The notes beneath the pieces are model-generated. The model ran no database searches and was not told where the DNA came from. It saw nothing but the letters and a program-made list of their open reading frames with translations. 64,000 nucleotides of DNA, taken from positions 49,621,897-49,685,896 of the forward strand of contig CM039505.1 of assembly GCA_022432975.1 (NCBI GenBank). Reading direction: 5' to 3'. Below are positions 21,752 through 35,680 of this stretch, piece by piece (position 1 is the stretch's first letter; the number at the start of each line of letters is the position of its first letter). The DNA is from Begonia masoniana (lineage: Eukaryota; Streptophyta; Magnoliopsida; Cucurbitales; Begoniaceae). A program made the position numbers and the translations under genes.

Positions 21752-22801
21752 TCAAGAAACGTCGAAATTTTGGACATGTAAAGAAATTCCGAGTATGGTT
21801 TCGGGGTCCCCTGTAGCTCTGTCAGCCTCCATATTGTCACTGGGGCTTGAATGTGATGAATCTTCAAGCATAAATAATTGTGGTCTTTCGCAACGATGAC
21901 CTGGGATAAACTTCTCGTCACAATAATAGCAAAGTCCTTTTTCTCGACGTCCGCGTGCTTCTTGGTTGGTGAGTCAGTAAAATGCTATCGGTGGAGCAGT
22001 AACTTTCGCTGGCACTTGGTGGTTTGGAGAAGGGCCAAGTAGGCCAGCGGAGGGGGTGGAGGTCGCCTTAGATGTTAACAAGACGAATGGACCAGATTTC
22101 TTTTGCAACTGGTTCCGTTCCTCAATTAATCGAGCGACGCCGATCGTTTCTGCTAAGGTTCGTGGTTGTTTAATTTTGACATCCAAACGAATGTCATCAC
22201 GAAGTCCGGCTATAAAACAACCAACAATGAAAGTTTTAGGTAAGTCATCCACCTGATTGGAAAGCTTTTCAAAAGCTTCTTGGTATAAGGAGACAGTGGT
22301 GGTTTGATGCAAGTGTGATAGAGCTTCCGTTGGGTCTTCGTAATCGGTTGGGCCAAAGCGTAGAATGACAGCCGTATTGAATGCAGTCCAAGTTAGAGGA
22401 CCACGAAATTTTGTTAACCAACGATACCATTGCAAGGCAATGCCGTCTAGATGGAAGGAAGCGAGTTGAACTTGTTGAGTTGGGGAAATGCCGTGGAATT
22501 CAAAGTATTGTTCGGCCTTGTAGATCTAGCCTGTAGGGTCTTCGCCGTTGAAACCCGGGAAAGACAGCTTGAGATGGTGGTCAGGGATGGTAGGTGAGCG
22601 GCCATTGGTTGGTGAATGAGAAGACGGTCCGACGGCGAAAGGATTGACATCGGAAGAATTTCGGAAGGTGCGCAGAGCTTGGAGCTCAGACAGCACCGCT
22701 TGTAAAGCTGCGTTAACTTGATCAAAATTAGACTCATGGCGGGCTAAGATTTCATTCACGTCGTTGCGGAATTCGACATTTGATTTGCTCCGTGTATCCA
22801 T
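21752..22801 (-). pseudogene. Gypsy-type gag, two in-frame stops
   Basis: The minus-strand frame opens at 22801 with MDTRSKSNVEF. It contains a coiled N-terminal part, the retrotransposon gag core (LKLSFPGFNGEDP, AEQYFEFHGI, ALQWYRWL, FIAGLRDDIRLDV) and a CCHC knuckle GLCYYCDEKFIPGHRC near the end, and stops at 21752. TAG at 22526-22528 and TGA at 21974-21976 interrupt it without a change of frame. Nothing resembling protease or pol follows, so the element ended with gag by design or by old deletion. Confidence 0.85.
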
Positions 22802-22821
22802 GAACACGACTCTGATACCAC

Positions 22822-23162
22822 TGATAAAGGTGAATTTTTTGTGGATTTAGCGAAAAGGAAAAGAAATTAGAGTGAAGAATAGAGTTCGTGAAAAGAAGGA
22901 GAGGAGAGATAGAAAGATAGAGTTAGAGAGAGAGAGTAATCAAGAGAGATTCAATATTCATTTTTCCATCCTCTCTCTGACTGGAATTACATACCTTAAA
23001 ACAACAAAAAGTAAAAACAATCGAAAACAATTAACTATCCATAATCATTAACTACCCATAATCCTTAGCATCGGCTAAACTAACCCACTTCTGCTAAACT
23101 AATCTAATCCACTTCACCTAAATTAATCCATGCCATGCACATCTGCCACCATGCACGTATCA
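22822..23162 (-). repeat. 5' LTR of gag-only element
   Basis: 341 bp; pairs with 21337-21700, 23 bp shorter. TSD TTAAT follows at 23163. Confidence 0.88.
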
Positions 23163-23445
23163 TTAATCAGCAACCAAATGAACTTTAATTTTTGATAATA
23201 ATCCGTGTAACAATTTAAATCTAACGGAGATCAAATATCAGGTGTCCGTACATCCAAAGTTGAAGCTATCGTTTGCAAATTTAGTTTTAAACTTAGAAGG
23301 ATAGCAATCGCAAAAGTCAAAAAGCTTAGTTAGCAGCATATGCATCAAAGTGTATCGTTTTAAAAAAACTGGCTCTGCTCCGAGCTATATACCTAAAACA
23401 GAAGAGTGGCATATCTACATTGAACACAACTATGTCATAATGTCT

Positions 23446-26400
23446 TCACCATCCACTGCCAGGTTTTGACGGATTAGAATCTTTCTTTTCACCCCAACCA
23501 CCGCTTCCACCACCACTAGCTCCGCCCCAACCACTCCCTCCACTCGATTCCTGACCGCCGCTACCTTTGCTTGCTCCACCCCAACCATTTCCACCGGAAC
23601 CTCCACCTCCAACCCCATCGTCATCCCTACCTCTGTTCCCACCATTTCCAACTGAATCTCGACCGCCAGTGCCGCCACCATTGCCACTTGCTCCGCCCCA
23701 GCCACTCCCACCTGAACCCTCAGTACCGCTGGGTTTGCCCCAACCACTCCCGCTGCCACTTGCTTTGCCCCAATCCCTCCCACCTGAACCCTGACCACCA
23801 GCATCACCGTCGCTAGCACCAACACAACCACTACCACCACTAGGTTTGCCCCAGCCACTGCCATTGGTACTACTACCAGCTCCACTGCTAGCACCAACAC
23901 AGCCACTACCACCACTAGGTTTGCCCCAGCCACTGCCATTGTCACTAGTACCACCTCCACTCACGCCGGAGCTTGCTTTGGCCCAACCACTCTCACTGGA
24001 ACCCGGACCACCAGCATCATCATTCGTGGCAGCGCCCCAACCACTACCACCACTAGGTTTGCCCCAGCCACTGCCATTGTCACTACTACCACCTCCACCC
24101 CAGCCACTCCTGCTGCCGCTTGCTCCTCCCCAACCACCCTCACCACACATCTGACCACTGTCATCACCACCACTAGATCTGCCAAAACCACTCCCACGAG
24201 AACCTTGATCGTCATTTTCACCACGAGCTTTGCCCCACCCATCATTGTCACCACTACTAGCTTTGCCCCAACCACTATCACCGCCACTACCACGAGCTTC
24301 CCCCCACCCACTTCCACCAAAATCTCGACCTGCAACATCACTACCGTTTGCTCTGCCCAGACCACGCCCACCGTGCCTACTAAAACCTCGACTTCCAAAA
24401 TCATTACCACGAGCTCTGCCCCGACCACTCCTACAAGCTCCACCACTATCGCTTCTACCTTCACTCCAACCACTCCCACCAAAATTCTGACGGCTATTAT
24501 CACGACCATCAATGCCCCAACCACTTCCACCAGAACCCCAGCTACTGCCGCCATTACTGCCACCACCATTACCTTTGCCCCAATCACTCCCACCTAAAGT
24601 ATTATTGTCGCCGCCACCTCTAACTCCGCCAAAATCACTATCACCACCACTCGCTCCACCCCAACCACTCCTACCAGATTCCTGATCACAATCGCCACCA
24701 GTACCAACTCTGCCCCAACCATTCCCGCCAGAACTCCAACCGCCACCATCATTGCCACTAGTTCCACCACTCCCGCTTCCTCCAGAACCCCAACCACCAG
24801 GAAAAGCTTCTCTGCCAGGAGAATTTTGAACTTTAGCACCCGGAAACTTGCTCCAACTATTGTCTCCATCTTTGACAACAGAATCCCAGCTTGGAGCGGC
24901 ACTGCCAAAGGCCTCATTGTCTGTAGTGTTCCCTTTATCCTCATTATACGACCCTCGACCTCTGCCACGACCTCGACCACGTCCTCGATCACCTCGTCCT
25001 CCTCGCCCCCTGCCCCAACCTACAAACAAGATTGAATCTTAAATAAAGGAAAAAAAAAAGATAATTTGGCTATTTTCATCGAGTAATGGATTAGGGAATC
25101 TATGTTATAGAAGAATTTGCAAGAGATGAACACCACATACTGAACAAGAGGTTCCAAAAGTAAGCGTTACAGACATTTCCACTTCTAGAAATGCAAAATG
25201 AAATTTAAACCCGTCAGATGCAATAAACAGTGGGTGTATAATTTCCTTTCAGATTTTTATACATAAAGTCATGAATGAAGACCACCCCCTACTCCCTATT
25301 AGTTGAAGCCAGAGGTGTCAAGTAACCAAGAAGGTTATTTAAGAACACTCCCCATAGATCATCAATTGTAGGAAATAAGCTCATTACTCTAATCGTACCA
25401 ATTTCAAAGACCACGAGATAAACACTTTACAATTGAATAACTGAAAACTACCTTCAGCACTAAATAATTATCAACAGACCTGCAAACAGTAGTGGCTTAG
25501 AAAACTAACCAGATGATTTTTTTTTAGCTCAATAGTTCAATTTACTAGGCAATCTACCAAAAAGATTCTCAAATTTCCCATGAGACATGGTCCAAGAAAA
25601 CTATAAATGAAGGAATAATAAATTTGATAAAATATAAATCCTTTGGACCTAAGCACCCAAACATGTTCTTGTTTCTCAAGAGCAGGAAAATGGTCAACTA
25701 AATTTTCCATTACATTTCTATTCGGCTAAGCAAGCAAGAGCAGATTACTTTCCAGTTAATTGAATTGCAAATTACCACACAATGCCTTTTGCTGTAAAAG
25801 GATGAAATTTCAAACCAAAACTTGCATAGATTTTCACCTGTTCCTGAAGCAGGAGTAGAAGATTGATCTCTATCAAAGGACTGGTGTCCCCAACCACCCT
25901 CATCTGCTGAAAATTTCCCGGTTGCAGGACTTTGCATTGGAACCATGGCAGCTGCTGATCTGATTGATGGTCCTGAATCTTGGCGGGGATCATTAATATG
26001 TTTCTGAAAATAGGCTACCAGGTGATCCATATCCTCAAACATTTTTTTCCGAAACTTAAATCCTTTGGGATGTAGACCAATATATTCATGATGTGGATTT
26101 GAACTCCTAATATACGTAAGAATGAATGTGCCTGGATGTTCATGGGAAATTCCAAAACAGTAAACTATCCTCATTGGATACTCCATCTTCTCAATCCTCA
26201 AGATTTCATCAACTTCAGCTTTTGTTCCCTTCTGGAACTTGCGATAATTAAGCATTGCCTTTAAGTGACCCACTAAAGGATCAACATAACGATCCATTAC
26301 CTACAAATTGAGGTGTAAAATGATATTCATGAACTTTAGATATCGTATTCCAATATACAGTATCAGGCAGCACATAATTGCAAGGTAACACCAACAATGG

Positions 26401-29400
26401 ATGATCTAGAGACAAAACAAATTTCCTTCAAATTCCACAATTATTCCATTGTTGGGCGTGACTGAACTAAACTCATGCATTATGAAAGTACAACTTTCTG
26501 CAGCAAAAGCAATGAGTTCTTTGAGATATGAAAATCTAGTAGTTATAATATTTTAAAGAGGTTGTAGAATCCTCTCAAATACCAGTCATTTCAACATGAA
26601 TCAACGAATTATACAAAAAACTATAGAAGAGCTACCCAAAGAGAGAAAATACCTCATCCAAATCCTCAAATGTGTCCTCCCCAATTTTCAATGTCTTCCC
26701 AATTCGAAGCAAGCTGGCGATATCTTTGTGCTCCTTTCCTCCTTCAATTATGTCTTTGTGAGCATAAACTCCATCATAAACTTTGAGGGTTAAAGTTAAG
26801 TATGAAGGTCCTCGAGAACTTGGCCGGATGATACATTCGGCGAGACCCTTATCTGACAAGAACTGTTAATAAAGCCAAGGATTTAACGTTCACTCCAAAT
26901 TTTTAAAACAGTTACTAAAGTCAACTGCAGAGAGAAAAATATGTCTTAACATGCATCCCCCGTGGTGATGTTGATTTAAAATATAAGCAATTACCACAAA
27001 CTCTAAATATTATAGTTGTCTGACCAATAAAAATCTTATCTTCTGACTCTCCATTACTTGAGCAAGAAAGAAAGCTAGATGCGTCCTTTTACACAAGAAA
27101 AACAATTGATATTAATGAAACACAATTACAATAGATAAAGCCACATGCTCTAGATGACCTTATATTATAAATGCTTAGGGCGTGCATCCAACTATTTCCT
27201 ATCATTCCAAAAATAAATAAAAAATAATTACAGAACATATTGATGCATTTCCGCATGAATTCTACATCTTGGAAAATAAGCTCTTCAAAAACAAAAAAGA
27301 ACAAAAGTAGCAAACAGGGTGAAGTAAGCAGAAACCCTGAATTTTAGTTCTTATGTACCTAATAGTGTGAAGGATCAGAAAGAAAATCAAGACATATTTA
27401 TAGTTTCCGTTAGTATATGTTTATTAAAAAACTGTGAGATCCTTACATGATACTCTTAATGCCTTCGAAGTATGTGACTTCACAGATACACAAGTAGACT
27501 GTGATTTAATAAGATATTGGTACAGAATTCATAAATTTAAACAACCATCGAAGTTCAAAAGGAACTAGAAGAACACACCACCATCGCTTCATCTGCTGTC
27601 ACATTACGGAAACGGGGATGAACAATCATTCTGGGTTTAAACTGCCTCTTTGTAAGTGCCTTTTCCTCGAGAGTCTTTGCTTTCAGTCTCAGCAAAGTAC
27701 TTTGATCTTCGTGATAATATGGATCAAGGTTTGGAGCGTTTTGATGTCTTTTACTTTTCATCTCCCTCTCTCTGCAAACTAAAAAAACTTGATACCTGTT
27801 CTTTTGAACTGATTTGATCTTGCAACTAAGGATGTCGCCCTCATGTAGTTTATCAGACAACTCAAAGAGCTCCCCGCCTTCAGAATAATCTTCCTTCATA
27901 AGTATCCCAGTTAGTCCAGACTCAAGAGCACATATAGCTTTTTCATCTTGAACTCTGCGGACTGTGGCTTGTACAATTAAACCCTCAGCCATAGTCTCAT
28001 CAGTTTCACCTGATATCATAAAAAACTCTTCATCCTGACTTGGTTCTTCATATTGTTTTCGCCTGTCCTGAAATCCCTGCACCAACTCTCTTATAATATC
28101 ATATAATGTTTCCTTTTTATTCTCACGCTTCTTGCTCTTACAATACTCATCTGCATCAAGGGCTTTAAGCAAATTAGGTCGGCCTCTAACATAATCGATT
28201 GTAAGCTCAGGATCACATTCCCTATTTCCGTTGGATTTGACATCCTCATCAAAAATATCATTGGCTAGCTCTAGGGCCATCGCGTAAGATTCTGGATGGA
28301 TTCTTGTATCATCCAATATATCAAAGCATTGGCTGCTGCTAGCTGCCAACCCACTACGCCGCACGCGCAAGAAACCAACTGCATTGAGAAAAACCTTTTT
28401 ACCTAGACCATGTATCATCACAAGGTCCCTCAGGTTATAAATTGACCCAGTTCTAACAAGTGATCTCTGCAATGCCGCTGCCTTCCTGGGTCCAAGCCCA
28501 GAGATAAATTGCAAAGTGGAAAACAACCACTCATGGCTTATAGCCAAATTAATATCAAGACCCACCTGATTCGTTATATCCACCATAACTTGTTCAACCA
28601 TCCCATACTTTTCATCAGGAGTCATAAATTTCTCTAAATTAATGAGTTTACAAGATAAAACCTCTCTTCCTGGTCCGCACAATGCTCCAATCAATGCCAA
28701 AGGATTTTGAAGATAGCGTCCAAGAGCCACGGCTCGCTTGACAATGCCTAATATTAAAAATCCCAATATATTCTTAAATGAGAATTTGAATTAACAAAAA
28801 TAACTATTAATTTTGAAGTACATGAACCTGCTTGCCCTTGTAATTGCTCAGACGAAATCCGAGAACTTTCATAAAGCCGAGACAAGGATTCATCTCCATA
28901 TACAACACTCAACCCATCCATCTCATGGCCAACCTCTCTAGGATTCTCCTCTACCATCTTAAAGATAATCTGATACAGGCAAAAACATTATAACTACAAT
29001 GAAATATTGAGTAAATGATGAAATACATAAAAAGAACAATCCCAGAATAATAACTCATATAAAGAACTTCACAATGACAAAAGGATCAACTGCCACCAAA
29101 ACCTTGATAAAAACTCAACTAAATTGAAAAGTGCACAAGTGAAGAAAAATCTTAAATTTCACCCCATCTCCATGATCACTTTTTTGCCTAAAATGATGAT
29201 AGAGAACACAATGCACCAAAACATGAAGGAGGACGAATCAGAACTCACCTACATCAAAAGATTCATGTTCCTTATTTGAAATTCAGAAGATAACTTAATA
29301 GGTTCCAGTGCTTTAGTTTAAGATAATAGAACGCATTAAAAAATTCACTGCTTGGCAATCTAATATGGCATAGATAGATATCACAAACCTCGTAAATATC

Positions 29401-32400
29401 ATCCTTCAAGCGAGTGCAAGACAAATTTATAGCTCCAACAACAACAACATGAGGTTGATGTTCCCTCATGAACTTCAAAACACGGTCCTGATCATTTTTT
29501 TTGCGTTGTAGATCAGTAACATTTTGAGACCGTAGACTAAGGGATCCAGCATACAGCACATCTAGAACCTCTCCAGATGAATCTAACATCACAAAAGTAG
29601 TTGGTGGCTTTCCAGGACCCCAACAACAAGCCATGACCCTCGGAGCTGCTTCATCATCTGAGCCAATAACATTTTCTTTGCATTTGTAGGGTCCTACACA
29701 AACTTTATCCCACAAAGCCTTACCATATTCTGCAAGTAGCCAACTTTTTGCCCTAAGAGTTAATGTGATTCTTGCTTCTTTCTCCATTAAAGGTAGAAGA
29801 AAGTCAAAAAGAGCATCCTTCAGTATCATCTTTCTCTGTTCGTTCCATAATTGAGCAGATTTACTGACACCATCACTTAGGTAGTACTCATTAAAATCAT
29901 TTATCAACTTGTTAAGATGTTTCTCAGGAAGCTTAATAATGACATTTAGAACCTTCTCTTCTTCAGCTTTCTGGATAAGGAGCCACTGTGCATCCTCAAA
30001 TTTATTCAATGGCTTATCCTTCATCCACTTCACCCCAGCATACTGATGAAGAGAATCTATTGCAACACTTCCATCGGGTGTTGGACTTGTTGATAGAACA
30101 GCATGCTCCTTGAAGTTGCTGCGAACATATTTTCTGATGGATGGTTCACGACTAATCTCAACAGCTGCCTGAAACACGTACATTGAACAAAAATGTTAGT
30201 AATGTACACCCTAGTGTGAGGCAACAAAGATTTTCTGCTAAAAAAAACAGAGAATCACAATTTCATACCATGTGTCTGGCCCCTTTGAGCACAGATTGAG
30301 GTGACTCAAACATTGAACTTATAAATTTTGAAGCTATTTCTTCTGGTGTTTCCTTAGGATCCTCCAACTCATCAATTCTCTACAATCAAATAAGCAAGTT
30401 ATAATGATCTGCATCTGAAAGGAAAATATATGACAAAGAAAGTTACCATCTTCTCTAAAGATAACTGTGCTCCAAACTGCTCAGAGCTATAGCTAAATTT
30501 CAGCCCCCATAAGCCCGCCTTATGGCAGACACTAAAGTGCGATTTCCTCTTAGGCCTCCTAAACTGTCCTCCATCCACTTGTTCCTCATCTGGAGGAAAG
30601 TGCAAGTTAAACTTTGAGTCAACATCATCAACCTCCCTCTCTGAATTCGCTAACTTGAGAGACATCATAATCGATTCGAAAATGTATTGATTTGAAGAGA
30701 GTCTTGTTTCATCATATATGAGTCGTGATTCTTTCTCATAACGCTTATCATAATACGACAGCAAAGCAGTTTTTCTTTTTTGAAGAAGTAGCCACTTTTT
30801 ATCCAAGTATTGAATAACCCAAAGTACCTACAGGCAGAAGTACTATTTTCAATTAAGCACGAATATAAAATTCTCTTAACGCATTTACACTGGAACTGGT
30901 AACTAAAGCCAAGTCCATTTCACCTTGTGCCACTTTAGGGAGGGAGCTTTTTCAATGCTATTTTGATTTTCATAACTATCACTTCGTTCAGGATCCTTCA
31001 ATAGGCTAGGAATCTCCTCCTTTCGATACATAGCAATAAATGGAATCTAAATTAAGAACAAGGAGTAATAATTAGATCAACATGTTTAAAAAAAAGGTAA
31101 GATGAAAATTTCTAGATCCACAAACACCAACATCTAGTCTCTGAAGATGCACAAGGTTCAAAAATCTTATGATGTCGTCCCTGTTGATAGACAGCTCCTG
31201 ACAACCTGGTGAACCAAAAAAAGGTATCACGCCACTCTCAAGTTGACTATATATCCAATTGCTTTCAGCTTCTATACTTATTTCGTCCACAGCAAGAGGG
31301 CCAATAGTTTCCTCTAGTAACTAAAAGGAAAATAACCAAAAGAAATCATTTGTCTGCAGAAAGATACCAATGAAGAATCTGCCTCTGCAGCAAAGGCATA
31401 TCACAAAGACACAAACCTGCATTCTTTCTGGAATATCAAGCTTCCGAATCTGATCATCCCTCTCGGTCATATATTTTTCAGAAACAACAGCTGGTTCAAA
31501 TCCATCTTCAATTCTCTGTTCCCTATATTTTCCAGTACTCATCCCTTCCTTGCGGAGCTCCAGCAGTTCATCAACATCACCAAATATGTCATGAGCCTCC
31601 TGTAAAGCGAATGATGAAACTTCGGGAGCATATCTGGACCTTTTCTTCTTCAACTTTCTACGCCTGTTTAAGTTCAGTGAAAAAAAATGCCATCCTTTTA
31701 TTTACACGAGCACTTGAAGGCATACACAGACTTTAATACACAATATATCGCGTAGACAAGAAGATAAACCCATACAAAGTTCCATGTTTCTCAACTTCTT
31801 CCTCGTCCACAATAAAATCGGCCATTTCATCCTCATCTCCAACATCTAGTTCTTCTTCAGGTTCTTCATCCTCTTCACCAATATCCTCAAGTTGAGATCC
31901 TTTTAAACATAGTATGTTAGTGGAAAATTCACATAAGCAAACGATGTGATAATTGGTATTGATAGAAAAAACTTAAATTTAATACCCTCGTCATCACCAA
32001 ATAAAGTTTGTTTAATCTTTTCCTCAGCAGTCCGGAAACCTGTACTGCTTCCCACAAACTCCTCTTTAAAATACCCATACGACTCCTCTTTAAGAGCCTT
32101 TCGAGCTTTTCTAAGTCGCTTAAACCTTTTGCCACCCTGAGAAGAACCGTGTAATAAACAAATACTTGAAAGAATAATTTTAAAAATTAATTAGAAAAAA
32201 AGAAGACAAGAATCATCAACAAACTAAGGACACAACCTTTTGGCGCGGAATTTTAATGTTGTTGTCCTCAAGAAGCTCATAATCATCTTCATCAAGAAGA
32301 TACTCCTCCCTGCCAAAAGTTTGAACAATAAAATAACGAAACATGAGTAAAAATGAAGAAATTACCAGTCATTTAAAGCCTAATACTCGAACTATAATTT

Positions 32401-33700
32401 CTTATCCTCTTTCCTGTAATTCCAACTAGAAGATTGAATTTTTTTGCAAAGAAAGTAGTTAAAAAGGAAGAAGCCAGTTTCACTTTTTCTTTCTTTTCTT
32501 CTTTTTCTGTCTTTCTTCATCATTATCTCCCCCCTCTCCTTCATCTTCTTCAGCATCATCAACTACAAATCCGTCCTTTTCATATTCATCTTGTTCTGAA
32601 AAACATAATAGCATTGTGAAGATGATATCCAGTTACTAATTATACAAACACTGACATTTAACAGCAATAAAATGTCGCATTAACATAATGATCATATTTT
32701 TCTCAACATTTAAAATATCAAACAAGGTCAGCAAAAAATTAAGCATATAGCAGAAGTTTATAAGCGTCCTATGCATAAGACATCTAGTTACACTCCTCTA
32801 AAATTAAATGCCATTTTTTTTATAAGAAATTTTGTATTTAAAGCCAAAAGTTACAAGAAGTTCGAGGAATAACATTTAGTGAAAAAAAATTTCTTTCCAA
32901 TTGGTAAAGACCATATTAAAAAGATAACTTCTAAAATCCTTAGAACAACACTTTGCAATCCAGTAACAAAAGTCAACGAACACTTTTTCAATTCCAGCAG
33001 CTAATGGTTCGGTGAGCGTAGCAAAAATTTGAAAAGAGAAACGCAAGCACAAAAAGATTTAAGCCCTTATAAATATAAGGTTCGGAAAAGTTAGGGCTAG
33101 TTTTAGCTTTCAGCAGACTCAAGTAATGAAGCATTTAATCATCCTTACATGTCGCCTTTCTCTCTTCCCTACTAACCAAATATGAAAATAATGGTCGATT
33201 TTAAGCTCAGACTTCCAGAAACATACTAACACGTCCTACCTTGATGGAACATCAACCAAATAATTTTCCCTCTTTTCACAACCTAATAATTTTCCCTCTT
33301 TTCCTGCATTTCTCGTCCTTTGAAAAAGACGAAGACAATGTCTATCTACATTGCAAAAAGCTCCGACTCCTTAAGACAAAACCGAGAGCAAAACGCTTAT
33401 CGAACCTAGAAACTTGAAGCACTAACGGAAGAACATAGTTCGTACCATCTTCTTCGTCCTCGTCATCATCCATTTCACCGCTACCATCTGCATGACCACC
33501 AAACAGTTCTCGCTCGTCCTCGTCGACTTCAGATTCATCTTAAGCAATCAAAGAAAAAATAAATAAACTAAAAATATAAAAGAAAACCCAACGAAAACCC
33601 AGTTCCATATTTGAACCAAAATTTGGGGAAATGACAGAAAAACAGAAACAAAAACAAAAAGACTCAAAAGCTCACCGCAGAACCTCCCAGTTTTACCCAT
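23446..33700 (-). CDS. Transcription elongation factor SPT6-like, GW-repeat tail
   Basis: Nuclear histone chaperone and elongation factor that travels with RNA polymerase II. Seventeen GT-AG exons on the minus strand: 33676-33700, 33446-33538, 32484-32595, 32237-32309, 31986-32136, 31776-31899, 31417-31663, 31132-31320, 30924-31046, 30447-30827, 30269-30379, 29389-30168, 28828-28969, 27582-28747, 26653-26862, 25838-26300, 23446-25019. The coding total is 5964 nt (1987 residues). In order: acidic N-terminus with KKKKRKKK; RLDIPFIAMYRKE; SPT6 core; YqgF-like fold (DVLYAGSLSLRS); helix-hairpin-helix (FISGLGPRKAAALQ); S1 domain (GLIVQATVRRVQDEKAI); tandem SH2 (SYLTLTLKVYDGVYAHKD, about 1240-1440); then 524 residues of SGWG/GW repeats (1464-1987). 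Plant SPT6L carries such AGO-hook GW motifs; Arabidopsis SPT6L is about 1650 residues, so this tail is long. No stop or frameshift seen. Confidence 0.95.
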
Positions 33701-34026
33701 GCGTGGAGTCTATGAACAAAAAGTAGCAAAAAAGGGGGAAAAAAGAAGCCGCAAAATGGAATTCGAGAGCTCGAGAAGAGTGTAAAGGAAGAGAGGAGAG
33801 AAAGGGACGAAATGCGAAGCGAGTGTGGGAGAGAGGCGTTCGCCGGAGCGACCGACCGGAGAAAGGAGAGCAGCTGAAACGTCGGGAGAGTGGGACTCCC
33901 TCAGTCGTCGAGTTCGCCTTGTCCTCTCTGATTCATCTCTGCAAATGGTACGGCAATGAAGTTCATTTCAAATGGTAATTGGTAATAATGATTATGCACT
34001 ATTAGTTAACACCAAGTGAATTTCAT
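33701..34026 (-). promoter_or_regulatory. SPT6 5' UTR and promoter region
   Basis: Purine-rich on the plus strand (GAGAGAAAGGGACG, GGAGAGAGGCG) next to the SPT6 start, then AT-rich. No TATA box that I would single out. A small hAT-like insertion bounds it on the right. Confidence 0.5.
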
Positions 34027-34271
34027 ATATCCGCAGTCCAGAATCGGAACCTAACCGGTTCTTTTGAGATTTTTATCCCGGTTCGGTACCCGTTCCTCTC
34101 AACAAATTTTAAATTTTTTTAATTTAAAAAAAATAAAAATCAAATCAAAATAACGAGTCCGGTTCTCCACGGGATTTCGAGATTTTGGTATCCGGACAGT
34201 GAACTGGACCCGAATCGAAATCATCGGTCTGGTCCGGTTCTGCAGTCCCTGTCCTATTCTGCCTATCCCTA
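34027..34271. mobile_element. Probable small hAT MITE
   Basis: 245 bp of CCGGTTC-rich DNA. Its right end reads TAGGGATAGGCAG on the minus strand, like the TAGGGTGGGCAGG end of the hAT element at 40175. Flanking 8-mers AATTTCAT (34019-34026) and AATTCCAT (34272-34279) match at 7 of 8 positions. The left terminus is degraded. Confidence 0.4.
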
Positions 34272-35124
34272 AATTCCATCCCTCATTTTTAGAAATTTGT
34301 TCAAATTGATACCTTACGTTATTTTTTAATCAAAATCATTCTTGTATTTTAAGTTATTAGTAAAACGGAGTCTATGCATGAAATAAGTGAGTCAAGATAA
34401 CTATAGTGAAACTATCAGTGAATGATATACACTTATGTGTCCAATCCTCGATTTCATTATTATAATATTGTCCGTTTTAAATCGAAACCTATATGATTTT
34501 ATATTTAAAATTTATCTGGAATACATTGTATTACGTAGAAAGAATAATTTTTCTTATAAATCTTTCGGTTTCACACTTACTATTAATTCCCAAAGCACTT
34601 TTAAGAATCCACAACTTAAAGTTAATTTAAATTAAGCCATCTTATAAATGTGTTACTTGATCAAATTCTACAAATGCTTTTAGCTGTCTTCTCCGGGCTC
34701 TTTGGCCAAGGGTTCTCGTTCCAACAACTTTCTCCCTCACTCCAACTACGTCGGAATCAAGTTTCTATTTCTCGGTTGTTTCTTGCACATTCTGAAGGCT
34801 CTCGAGCTATTCATGATTTTTGCATTCGGTGTCAAAAATTCTTCTTTGTGAAATTTTCGTCAATGAGAATTCTCCATCTCAGAGTTGAGTCAAAATCGTA
34901 GAAATCTAAAACAAAAATAAAACTAGAATCCAGCCGAGCAAAATCGAAAAAATTGATTTAAGATAATTGTGCAAAGTTTGTGAGCAAGTTCACCTTAAAC
35001 ACTTAATTTTTTAACAAAAAGAATATAAAATTTTGGGATTCGTTGAACAAAGTTCACTTTAATTTAAATTTCATCTAGAATAAAGAAATTAAAATACTAG
35101 AAGAACTGGACACAGTGAAAAAAC
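34272..35124. other. Intergenic DNA without recognisable gene
   Basis: AT-rich. A short open frame at 34650-34901 has no features or homology that I recognise. Confidence 0.5.
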
Positions 35125-35329
35125 TAAGGGGGGGGGGCACGGGCCGGTTTGGTCCGGTCCGGTCCGGAGCCCGGATCAAAACCGGCCCAAAAGGTTTCAG
35201 GATTTTAATCCCGAATCAAAACTAGTCCGGGCGAAACTGAGTCGGTTCCGATTCCGCCCAAGGTTTTTTTTTTTTTTTAACGAAAAAATTATGAAAAATG
35301 ATAAAATTTTAAAAAACGATAAATATAAC

Positions 35330-35640
35330 AAAATAAATACAATATCCAAAATAAATACAAGTATGTAACATACAAACTAAAAGTCTAAATCCAACTATCA
35401 AACATTTAAATGAAAAAGAATACAACATTCAAAATAAATCTTAGTATGTAATATACAAACTAAAAGTCTAAACCCAACTATCAAATACTAAAATGTAATT
35501 TATGAAACTCAATACAACATAAAAAAAAAAAAAAACCAACTATGTAACATACAAACTAAATGCAACTATCAAACATTAAAATCCAAGCTAAGAAACTAAA
35601 GTTAACATCCAAAATTTATCCAAGTATTTTAAAATTTAAA
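35330..35640. repeat. Diverged tandem repeat in hAT 3' region
   Basis: About three diverged copies of a roughly 110-bp unit with the recurring string TATGTAACATACAAACTAAA, followed by CCAACTATCAAACATT. It lies between the hAT left end and the nested element. Confidence 0.7.
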
Positions 35641-35680
35641 AATACAAACTAAATAATAAATTCAAATACATAGTCAATTT

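Larger units (their letters stand above)
21337..23162 (-). mobile_element. Gag-only (TR-GAG type) LTR element
   Basis: The element lies on the minus strand. LTRs at 22822-23162 (5') and 21337-21700 (3') start TGATACGTGCATGG and end CACC(T/C)TTATCA, with TSD TTAAT at 21332-21336 and 23163-23167. Primer site TGGTATCAGAG follows the 5' LTR on the minus strand (about 22821-22811). The interior of only 1.1 kb encodes a Gypsy-type gag and no protease, integrase or RT. It would need enzymes from another element. Confidence 0.88.

Noticed and set aside
23567..25042. Long plus-strand proline-rich frames and extra minus frames
   Set aside because: They are shadows of the GGN/TGG-rich repeat exon of SPT6, which alone continues in phase with upstream exons.
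34650..34901. 83-residue plus-strand frame
   Set aside because: No recognisable homology, no splice or promoter context.
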